Assembly: GCF_022513565.1 (NCBI RefSeq)
Contig: NZ_JAKWBE010000002.1
Coordinates: 1 to 64,000 of the forward strand
Direction of reading: 5' to 3'
Length of the DNA: 64,000 nt
DNA from: Streptomyces gilvus
Lineage (GTDB): Bacteria > Actinomycetota > Actinomycetes > Streptomycetales > Streptomycetaceae
Every line of letters begins with the position of its first letter. Position 1 is the stretch's first letter. Under the pieces are notes generated by a model. The model saw nothing but the letters and a program-made list of their open reading frames with translations. It made no database searches and was not told the origin of the DNA. The translations under genes were made by a program, and so were the position numbers. Positions 35,801 through 43,362 of the stretch are shown here, in pieces.

Positions 35801-38800
35801 CACGCGGACGCGCTCGACGTGCTGTGGGAGTACGCCGAGGACCGGTTCACCGGCGAGGACGTCGAGGCGATGGCGGAGCTGTTGCGGCGGGGCGTGGACG
35901 CGCTCGCGTCGGGTGGCCGCCGTACCGTCCGCGAAATCGTCCTCCCCTACCGGGACTCCCTTCCGCGGCACGGGCGCGGGCCCGCCCCCGAACCCGGCTT
36001 CACCACGATCGCCGAAGGCTTCGGCCGTCAGGTCGCCCGCACACCGCACACACCCGCCGTCGTCACGGCCGACGGCGAGGCCCTGAGCTACGCGGCCCTC
36101 GACGCCCGGGCGGCGGCGCTCGCGGCGGAACTGGCCGACCGCCATTCGATCCCGGCCGACGACAGCCCCTGCCGGGCGGCCCTGTACCTGGAGCCCTCGG
36201 TCGAACACGTGGTGGCGCTGCTGGCGCTGGCCAGGCTGAACGTCACCGCCGTCCCCCTCGACCCCTCCTACCCGGCCGACGTGCTGCGCCGCGTCCTGGA
36301 ACGGATCGACCCCCTGTGCGTCCTGACCACTCGGGACAGCTCGCCGGCGTTGGACACGCTGCTCCCGGACGGTGTGGCCCGCCACCTCGTCGTACCGGGG
36401 GCGGACTCGCAGCCGCGAACGGGCGACGGCACGGGGACGTCGTACGACGGGGACATCCGACGTGCGGTCGACGCGCCCGCACACAGCGGCGCTCGCCCCC
36501 TGTACACGCTGTTCACGTCCGGCTCCACCGGCGTCCCCAAGGGCGTGCAGATCCATGACCGCACCCTGTGCGACCTGATCAGGTGGCAGTCCGGTCCCGG
36601 CGGCCTGACGGCCCCCGCGGCCACCCAGCAGTTCTCGATGCTGTCGTTCGACGTGTCCTTCCAGGAGATCTTCGGGACCCTGTGCACGGGCGGCGGCCTC
36701 CAGCTCATCCGTCCCGAGTGGCGTAAGGACGTGCCCGCACTCCTGGACCGGCTGGACTCTGCGGGCGCCGAGCGGATCTTCATGCCCTACGTGGCCCTGC
36801 AGCTGCTCGCCGAGTACGCGGTCCGTCTGAACAGGTATCCGTCCCGGCTGCGTGAAGTGGTCACGGCGGGAGAGCAGTTGGTGTGCACCGACAGCATCCG
36901 GCGCTGGTTCGCCGGGCTCCCCGGCGCACGGCTGTTCAACCACTACGGGCCGACCGAGACACATGTGGTCAGCGCCCTGTGCCTGGAGGGAGATCCCGGG
37001 CACTGGCCCGAGCGGCCCGCCATCGGACGCCCGGTGGCCGGCGCCGACCTGCGGGTGGTGGACGCCCAGGGCGACCCGGTCCCGGCCGGGTGCGCCGGCG
37101 AGCTGCTGATCGGCGGCACCATGACCACCCGCTGCTACCTCGACGAACCGGAACACGACGACAGCCGCTTCGTCGAACTCCCCGGCGCGGAAGGCCTGTT
37201 CTACCGCAGCGGCGACCGGGCGTACTTCGACCGCGAGGGCCTGCTGCACTACGCGGGCCGCGACGACCAGCAGATCAAACTGAGCGGGCACCGGCTCGAA
37301 CTCGGTTCCGTCGAGGCGGCCCTGCTGCGCCATCCGGCGGTGCTCAACGCCGCCGTCACCCGCGACGGAGACCGGCTGACGGCCGGCCTGGAGATCCGTG
37401 GCGAGCCACCGACCGCCGACGAACTGACCGCGCATCTGTCCGCCCTGCTGCCCTCGTACGTACGTGTGGAGCGCTTCCGCCGGCTGGAGAGACTGCCCCG
37501 CACACCCAGCGGCAAGCTCGACCGGCAGGCCGTGCTCCGGACGCCCGGGGAAGAGTTACGTCGTTCGGCGACCGCCCGCGGGGGCCTGTCGGCCGAGGAG
37601 GAGCGCCTCACCGCTGCCTTCGAGGAGGTCACCGGGTCGGTGATCGCACCGGACCAGACCTTCTTCGAGGCGGGTGCCTCCAGTCTCGCCCTGATGCGCT
37701 TCCACCTGTACTGCACCACGGCACTCGGTCTGCGCCTCGACGTCGCGGACCTCTTCGAGCACGTCACCGTCCGCTCCCTGGCCCGGCACCTCACCGCCCC
37801 GCGGCCCCAGACCACACCGGCCAGGAAGAACGAGGAGCCTCCGGCACCCGGCGAGCCGATCGCGGTCGTCGGCATGGCGGTACGGGTGCCCGGCGCCCCG
37901 GACCTGGCCGCCTTCTGGGACCTGGTGGTCTCCGGCGGCACCGGAATCCGCCGCGTCGACGCACCGGAAGGAGTCGTCGGCGCGCACAGCACGCTCGACG
38001 GCATGCTCGACTTCGACCCGGGCCACTTCGGCATCAGCCCCCAGGAAGCACGGCTGATGGACCCCCAGCAGCGTCACCTGCTGATGGCCGGCGTGCAGGC
38101 CCTGGCACACGCCGGAGTGGCGGACACCTCGGCCGCACGGGTGGGCCTGGTGGCGGGGGCGGGAGAGAACACCTACTTCCAGTCCCTGCTGCGCGAGGCG
38201 GACCCCGACCGGCTGCCCGACGGCTTCCAGCTCGCCCTGCACCATGACAAGGACTTCCTGGCCACCAAGGTCGCCTACCACCTCGGGCTGACCGGCCCCG
38301 CCTTCAGCGCCCAGACGGCCTGCTCCAGCTCCCTGGTCGCCGTGCACCTCGCCGCCGGTCTGCTCCGGCAGGGCGAGGCCGACGTGATGCTCGCCGGCGG
38401 AGTCCTCATCGACCCGAGGCTGACCGGCGGCTACCGCTACCGTCCGCAGCACATCTTCTCCGCGGACGGCGACTGCCGCCCCTTCAGCGACGACGCCACC
38501 GGCACGGTCGGCGCGAGCGGCGTGGGCGTCGTGGTCCTCAAGACGCTGGGCCAGGCACGGCGCGACGGCGACACCGTCTACGCACTCATCACCGGCTCGG
38601 CGATCAACAACGACGGTGCGGCGAAGATGAGTTACACCGCGCCGTCCCTGGCCGGACAGCGGGAGGTGATCCGCACCGCCCTGTCCCGCGCCGGACGCAC
38701 CGGCGCCGACCTCGGCTATGTGGAGGCCCACGGCACCGGCACCCGGCTCGGCGACCCGATCGAAGTGGGGGCGCTACGGCAGGCGTTCGACGTCACCGAG

Positions 38801-41800
38801 TCCGGCCGCTGCGCTCTGAGCTCCGTCAAGAGCCAGCTCGGCCATCTAGGCGCGGCGGCCGGAGTGGTGGGCCTCGTCCGCGCGGTCCTCGCCGTGCACC
38901 ACGGGACGCTGCCGCCCAACCTCAACTTCCGTGCCTTCAACCCGGAGATCGGCCCCGACCCCACTCCGTTCTACATCCCGACCGAAGCCACACCCTGGCC
39001 CGAGAGGCGTCAACGGGTCGCCGCTGTCAGCAGCTTCGGCATCGGCGGCACCAACGCCCACGTCATCGTCGAGCAGGACATCACGCCCGGACCGGCGGCA
39101 ACCCATGAAGTCCCCGCCTGCCTCGTGCTGTCGGCCTCCAGCGCGGACGCCCTGGCCGCCGACGCCGCTCGCATCGCCGACTACCTCCAACTCCACCCGG
39201 AGCGCCACGAGTCAGTGCTGCGCCATCTGCAGGCCGGGCGGGTCGCTCACCAACTGCGGGCAGCGGCACCCGTGATGGACGCCGCAGCGGCCGAGCACTG
39301 GCTGCGCGCGGTGGCTGCGGGCGCGGTGCCGGCCGGTACGGCGGACCCGGACGCCGTGCCTGTATCCGCTGCCGGTCGAGCGGCCCACGACCTCGCCGAG
39401 CACTGGACCACCGGACGCCCGGTCGACTGGGGGGCCGCAGGCTCCGCTCCGGCGCCCTGGGACTTCCCTCCCCCGTCCTTCTCCCTCGCGACATACGACT
39501 TCGACCGGCGCCCCGTGAATCCTCGCGAGGCCACCGCCGCCACACCCCGGCGGCTGCCCCCGGAGAACTGGCTGCACCAGCCGCACTGGGTGCGACTGCG
39601 TCGTGCCACCATCGCGGACACCACTGTGCCGAACGGACCAGCGTCCGCCGTGGTCGTCGTAGCCTCCCAGAACACCCCGCCGACAGCGCTCGCGCCCTTC
39701 AACGCTGTGGCGTCGCGAGTCATACGGGTGCACCCGGCCGACGCCTTCGCCCGCACAGGACCGGACGCCTACGCCGTGGCCCCGGCCGATCCGGCATCGG
39801 TGCGCCGGCTGCTCGATGCCCTGTCCGAGGACGGTGTCCCGCCCTCTCCCGACACGGAGTGGGTGCACGCCCTGCCCCTGGGCGTGACCGGGCCGGTCGG
39901 TCCCGGCGCCTTGGAACACGCCCGGCACGCCTGCCTGGACAGCACGGCGGCCCTGGCCCAGGCGCTGGCCGGGCGAAGCGACTCGCCCCGCGTGTGGTGG
40001 CTGTCGTACGGCGCCCTGCCCGTGACGGGAACAGTGCACAGGCCCGAACTGGCCCTCCTGGCAGGGCCCGTCGAGGTCTCCCATCAGGAGTCGGCCCTGA
40101 GCGGCCACTGGCTCGACCTCCCCGACGGCGACCTCACCCGCTGGGCCGGACACGTGGCCTCGATCGTCGCCGAGACACAGGAGGCCGGTCATCGAGACGG
40201 ACCGGTCCTCCCCCGTCGGCTCGCACTGCGGGAGGGCTACTGGTGGCGGCCTGGCACCGTACCCGTACCGTCGCCGGAGGGTATGCGCTCCCGCGTACCG
40301 GCCACAGCCGACACCGTCCACCTGGTGCTCGGCGGCACGGGCGGCCTGGGCCGAGCCATCGCCGCCTGGCTGCTCGAACACACCCGCAGCAGAGTGCTGT
40401 TGCTGTCGGGAAACCCTCACCTGCCCGAGGAACTGAACGAATGGGCCGACCGCGTCGGCCTCATCCCGGCGGATCTCGCGACCATGTCAGTCGACGACGT
40501 GGCCGCGGCCGTCGCGGAGCACACGTCACGGCTGGACGGCGTCGTCCACGCGGCCGGTCTCGGACAGGGCGGGCTGCTCGTACGACGTGACGCCACCGCG
40601 ATGCGCCAGGCGGCGGCGGTCCGCGAGAGCGGCGCACTCCTCGTCGAACACCTCATCGGCGCCTTCCGCCCGGAGTTCGCGGTCTACTGCTCCTCGATGT
40701 CCGCCCTGCTCGGCGGTGTCGGCCAGAGCGACTACGCGGCCGGCGCGAGCCTCCTCGACGGCTTCGCCCACCACCGGGCCACCGAGACCGAGACGACCGT
40801 CAGGATCGCCGTCGACTGGGACATCTGGCGGGAGACCGGCATGGCGACAACGGTCCTGGCCCCGGACAGCCGTCATCAGGCCCACCTCGCCGTCGGCCTG
40901 AGCGTCGAGGAGGGCAAAGCCGTCTTCGGTCATGCCCTCGCCCTGCAACTGCCTCAACTCCTCGTGTCCACAACCGACATCGCGGCCTCCCGGGCCTTCT
41001 ACGCTCCTGGCGGGATCGCGGATCGCTCCTCACCGGCGCGCGTGACGGACGCGCAGAAGGAAGTCGCCGACACAGGAGGTGCCGGAGAGCGGGCGGACGC
41101 CATGGCCCGGGCGATCCAGAATCTGCTCGGCGTGGACGAACTGGACCCCGAGGACTCCCTCTACGACCTGGGCGCCGACTCGCTGACCCTGATCAGCCTG
41201 ATCGCCCGGATCGAGGACGACTACGGCGTCGAGTTCGACCTGGCCTCCTTCAGCCACCGCGTCAGCCTCACGGAGATCCTCAAACACATCGAGGCGGCCC
41301 TGACGTCCACCGAACCCACCCCCGAGGCGGCGGCAAGCACCTCTCCCGTCGTCCTGGACATCTGGCAGCACGGAACCGGTCCGGCCGTCCTGTGTCTGAT
41401 CCACCCCGTGGGCGGAGACATCCAGGCCTACCGCCCCCTCGTGGCAGCGCTCGGCCCCGCCCCGACGGTGTGCCTCATCGCCGACCCGGCCCTGCGCGAC
41501 GCCGGGATGCCCGCATGGTCACTGGCCGAGCGGGCCCAGTACTACGACGCGGCGCTGAGCGAGCACTTCGGCGGAGGAGACGACCGCCGGCTCCATCTGG
41601 CCGGATGGTCCTACGGCGCCCGTGTGGCGATGGAGATGGCAGCCCTCGCCGAGGCGGCCGGCCGGCCACCGGAAGCGCTCCACCTCCTCGATCCGCCACC
41701 GCCCCAGGCGGAGGCGCTGGTGTCCGCCTACGACGAGACCCACCTGGAAAGGGTGTTCGCCGCCGAACTCGGCGCCGGTGCCTCCTCGTTGCCGCCCGAG

Positions 41801-42145
41801 TCGCCGACCGCGCACGCACAGGCGTACGCCGAGAGGCTGGCCCGCTGCTGCCGCGCCAACCTGCGCAGCCTCGGGGAACATCGCGTACGGCCGCTCGTCT
41901 CCGTCCCCACCAGTCTGTGGCTGGCCGCACACCCCACGGCGGGCATGCCCACCCCCGCGGCCCCGCAGGAGACGGAGCGGCAGTGGAACACCTGCCTGCC
42001 CCCGTCCGCCGTACACAGGTATCTGCCCACGGACCACTACGGCATCGTCGCGGCGCCCCATGTGGACACGGTGGCCGAGACCATCAGGGCGACGCTGTCA
42101 TCGCCGGGTGCCCTTCCCCACGGCACCGCCGACACCGACCTGTAA
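32810..42145 (+). CDS. Hybrid NRPS-PKS megasynthase, A-T-C-A-T-KS-KR-ACP-TE without AT
   Basis: 3,111-residue hybrid. A1 (about 20-530) has pocket Asp-Ala-Phe-Phe-Leu-Gly-Val-Thr-Phe, near Val/Ile codes. T1 has GGDSLKAL. C (from 630) has HHIAVDGW at 752. A2 (about 1080-1570) has Asp-Val-Gln-x-Val-Ala-His-Val-Val, the proline code. T2 has GASSLALM. KS (from 1683) has Cys1838 in TACSSSL, His1974 and His2012, all intact. No acyltransferase (no GHSxG) lies between KS and KR. KR starts near 2506 (GGTGGLG; Ser2629, Tyr2642), ACP Ser is 2791, TE Ser is 2934 in GWSYG. TTA codons are at 33140 and 37556. The product is predicted as a (Val/Ile)-Pro unit extended by a malonate and reduced to a beta-hydroxy acid, with malonyl supplied in trans. 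Confidence 0.95.
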   Translation: MKPRVETSSTHVSEDLGDPVGLALEIHRRALRTPHAEAVVDGEVRLDYAALNGAAAMVARELGRRGVTAGQAVAVALPRSWRLVCVMLGVLRLGAQVVPLDTQSPADRRRLILRDSAAVALVHETAESFPELPSDVKALGADTLLPELPDAAASLEAPAAPGEVSFVFYTSGTTGRPKGVEVRDTGIRRLARPGYIRVEPGLRYACMANPAFDALSFEVWVPLLTGGCCVILRDADVQTPERLAAALRHRRVDTVFVTTALFNAMVTAVPDCFAAAGQVLVGGEQLNSRVMRRWYQDNADSGTRLFNVYGPTESTTFALCHPIPRDFEGDVVPIGRPLPQTGTVTVVPGQERMAAPGEVGELLLSGAGLAVGYRNLPEETERRFVRLPWLDGGEETYYRTGDLVRADGEGLVAYVGRTDRQVKVRGFRIEPGEVERRVLTHPAVQRAHVCTRPAGREGPNELLAFVVLGQELSYEEFDTHLTAHLPAYMRPHRIHLVADLPLNANGKVDQTALLEQAAQPWRPTASASASDAPATTETERHVLELAEEILGTPGLRLGDRWIAVGGDSLKALRFCFAVRQRWGRELTQAAVLHGDLAAIARSLASGGPAEENALPAPVVSGARSAPATSEQQRLWLMQRRTPNSRAYSVNQAFRVDGPVDTTALRRGLRSLVARHAALRTGFRLGPEGLEQTVGEPYDPWHEPGPRQVWAEEEAHAFADTFFAEPFDLAVPRMLRACWLPRDGGGTLLLHLHHIAVDGWSLSVLLHDLSADYAGDDRPDAPAAPTPLDFAVWQRDRFTSTTYRTQQDELLAFYRGLKEPLEPLPVREANTAPRARLLHTSLDVARRAQVDQVCAEFGLTRFQVLLSVFSWSLYGVTGLVRPRIAAPVAGRPVREFENSAGMLANTVLLPLTVAPGEDLRSHLARTGNDTGQVLGRQDVALTNVLTGWEGAGDTTPFDFLFVLENTDFGALRLPGCAQRPLWWAAPEAKCPLTVSVVEHADALDVLWEYAEDRFTGEDVEAMAELLRRGVDALASGGRRTVREIVLPYRDSLPRHGRGPAPEPGFTTIAEGFGRQVARTPHTPAVVTADGEALSYAALDARAAALAAELADRHSIPADDSPCRAALYLEPSVEHVVALLALARLNVTAVPLDPSYPADVLRRVLERIDPLCVLTTRDSSPALDTLLPDGVARHLVVPGADSQPRTGDGTGTSYDGDIRRAVDAPAHSGARPLYTLFTSGSTGVPKGVQIHDRTLCDLIRWQSGPGGLTAPAATQQFSMLSFDVSFQEIFGTLCTGGGLQLIRPEWRKDVPALLDRLDSAGAERIFMPYVALQLLAEYAVRLNRYPSRLREVVTAGEQLVCTDSIRRWFAGLPGARLFNHYGPTETHVVSALCLEGDPGHWPERPAIGRPVAGADLRVVDAQGDPVPAGCAGELLIGGTMTTRCYLDEPEHDDSRFVELPGAEGLFYRSGDRAYFDREGLLHYAGRDDQQIKLSGHRLELGSVEAALLRHPAVLNAAVTRDGDRLTAGLEIRGEPPTADELTAHLSALLPSYVRVERFRRLERLPRTPSGKLDRQAVLRTPGEELRRSATARGGLSAEEERLTAAFEEVTGSVIAPDQTFFEAGASSLALMRFHLYCTTALGLRLDVADLFEHVTVRSLARHLTAPRPQTTPARKNEEPPAPGEPIAVVGMAVRVPGAPDLAAFWDLVVSGGTGIRRVDAPEGVVGAHSTLDGMLDFDPGHFGISPQEARLMDPQQRHLLMAGVQALAHAGVADTSAARVGLVAGAGENTYFQSLLREADPDRLPDGFQLALHHDKDFLATKVAYHLGLTGPAFSAQTACSSSLVAVHLAAGLLRQGEADVMLAGGVLIDPRLTGGYRYRPQHIFSADGDCRPFSDDATGTVGASGVGVVVLKTLGQARRDGDTVYALITGSAINNDGAAKMSYTAPSLAGQREVIRTALSRAGRTGADLGYVEAHGTGTRLGDPIEVGALRQAFDVTESGRCALSSVKSQLGHLGAAAGVVGLVRAVLAVHHGTLPPNLNFRAFNPEIGPDPTPFYIPTEATPWPERRQRVAAVSSFGIGGTNAHVIVEQDITPGPAATHEVPACLVLSASSADALAADAARIADYLQLHPERHESVLRHLQAGRVAHQLRAAAPVMDAAAAEHWLRAVAAGAVPAGTADPDAVPVSAAGRAAHDLAEHWTTGRPVDWGAAGSAPAPWDFPPPSFSLATYDFDRRPVNPREATAATPRRLPPENWLHQPHWVRLRRATIADTTVPNGPASAVVVVASQNTPPTALAPFNAVASRVIRVHPADAFARTGPDAYAVAPADPASVRRLLDALSEDGVPPSPDTEWVHALPLGVTGPVGPGALEHARHACLDSTAALAQALAGRSDSPRVWWLSYGALPVTGTVHRPELALLAGPVEVSHQESALSGHWLDLPDGDLTRWAGHVASIVAETQEAGHRDGPVLPRRLALREGYWWRPGTVPVPSPEGMRSRVPATADTVHLVLGGTGGLGRAIAAWLLEHTRSRVLLLSGNPHLPEELNEWADRVGLIPADLATMSVDDVAAAVAEHTSRLDGVVHAAGLGQGGLLVRRDATAMRQAAAVRESGALLVEHLIGAFRPEFAVYCSSMSALLGGVGQSDYAAGASLLDGFAHHRATETETTVRIAVDWDIWRETGMATTVLAPDSRHQAHLAVGLSVEEGKAVFGHALALQLPQLLVSTTDIAASRAFYAPGGIADRSSPARVTDAQKEVADTGGAGERADAMARAIQNLLGVDELDPEDSLYDLGADSLTLISLIARIEDDYGVEFDLASFSHRVSLTEILKHIEAALTSTEPTPEAAASTSPVVLDIWQHGTGPAVLCLIHPVGGDIQAYRPLVAALGPAPTVCLIADPALRDAGMPAWSLAERAQYYDAALSEHFGGGDDRRLHLAGWSYGARVAMEMAALAEAAGRPPEALHLLDPPPPQAEALVSAYDETHLERVFAAELGAGASSLPPESPTAHAQAYAERLARCCRANLRSLGEHRVRPLVSVPTSLWLAAHPTAGMPTPAAPQETERQWNTCLPPSAVHRYLPTDHYGIVAAPHVDTVAETIRATLSSPGALPHGTADTDL

Positions 42146-42172
42146 CCCCCCACCGCGCCCCTGGAGGACGAC

Positions 42173-43045
42173 ATGGAGTCATACGAGCTCGAAGCACTGG
42201 AAGCGGTGACCACGCGTCCCACACACCCCTACCAGACGATCACCGTCGAACGAATCACCCCCGTCCTGGGCGCCGAAGTCTCCGGCGTCGACCTGTCGCA
42301 GGAGATTCCGCCCGAGCAACTGCAGGACATCCGGGCCGCTTTCCGCGACCACCATGTCCTCGTCTTCCGCGACCAGACCATCACCGCCGAGCAACACAAG
42401 CGCTTCGCCGCCGCGTTCGGCGAACTGCGTCCGGTCAACCCGCCCCCGCCGGAGGGTGATCCGTACATCCTGGAGATCCGTACGGCCACGGCAGCGGCGG
42501 ACGTGGCGGGCAACGGCTGGCACGCGGACGGCACCGCCGACGCCGAACCGTCACTGGGGTCGATGCTCTACATCACCGAGACCCCGGAGCCAGGCTGCGG
42601 CGGCGACACCCTCTTCGCCAACATGCACCTCGCCTACGGCATGCTCTCCCCGGCCATGCGTGCCCTGCTGGACACACTGACCGCGATACACGACGGCGCG
42701 CAGGCCCTGGCCGGCTACACACCGCCGCCGGACTACGTCATCCCGAAGAGCGAACATCCGGTCGTCGCCCGGCACCCCGAGACCGACCGCAAACTCCTGT
42801 ACGTCAACAAGGCCTACACCAGCCGCATCCCGCAACTCTCCGCCGACGAGAGCCGCGCCCTGCTCGACGTCCTCTTCGACATCATCGCCCGCAGACCGGT
42901 CCTGCACTGCCGCGTCCGCTGGACCCCGGGCACACTGGTCTTCTGGGACAACCGCTGCGTCCAGCACCACGCGACCTACGACTACTACCCCTACGCCCGC
43001 TACGGCCAACGCGTCGCCATCAACGGCGGCCCGGTCAAGGGCTGA
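42173..43045 (+). CDS. TauD-family Fe(II)/2-oxoglutarate dioxygenase of the NRPS cluster
   Basis: Non-haem iron dioxygenase, 290 residues. The facial triad is visible as His-x-Asp in NGWHADGTADAE and a distal His in RCVQHHATYDYYP; the 2-oxoglutarate-binding Arg is in RYGQRVAINGG. The N-terminal TVERITPVLGAEVSGVDLSQ is the usual opening of the family. GGAGG lies 7 nt before the ATG, 27 bp past the hybrid gene stop, so it is in the same operon. The linkage suggests hydroxylation of an amino acid, possibly the proline ring, of the peptide. A TauD-type gene is one of three core genes of detoxin/rimosamide clusters (family knowledge). Sulfonate use is an alternative, but the location argues against it. 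Confidence 0.92.
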   Translation: MESYELEALEAVTTRPTHPYQTITVERITPVLGAEVSGVDLSQEIPPEQLQDIRAAFRDHHVLVFRDQTITAEQHKRFAAAFGELRPVNPPPPEGDPYILEIRTATAAADVAGNGWHADGTADAEPSLGSMLYITETPEPGCGGDTLFANMHLAYGMLSPAMRALLDTLTAIHDGAQALAGYTPPPDYVIPKSEHPVVARHPETDRKLLYVNKAYTSRIPQLSADESRALLDVLFDIIARRPVLHCRVRWTPGTLVFWDNRCVQHHATYDYYPYARYGQRVAINGGPVKG

Positions 43046-43362
43046 TGTACATGGAGACCCGTGGCGCCGATGAATGTGCGCGCTTGGCGTGGTGAGCCGG
43101 AACTGCGCGGCCGTGTCATCATGCGCGACGGGACGTGGCTCGGATAGCGGTCGTCCCCGGTGACGCCCTCTCTCGAACGGGAACGTCTCCTGCGCATGGA
43201 CCCGGAGCCTGCCCTGTTCGCCTGTCGGGCGCCGCGTACAGGACGTCGAGCGCCGCAGCGTCCTCGGCGACCGCCGTCACCAGGTGACCGCCCGGGCGGA
43301 GCACTCGGAGCGAGTGCGCTCGACAGTGTCACCGCCGAGGTGTCCGGCCGGGCGCGCTTGTG
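43046..43362. other. Interval with a possible methyltransferase fragment
   Basis: No intact gene. On the minus strand at about 43195-43330 the frame reads HSLRVLRPGGHLVTAVAEDA, resembling post-motif sequence of SAM-dependent methyltransferases, before it loses coherence. No start, no SAM motif I, and stop codons nearby. This marks the right edge of the NRPS cluster. Confidence 0.35.
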
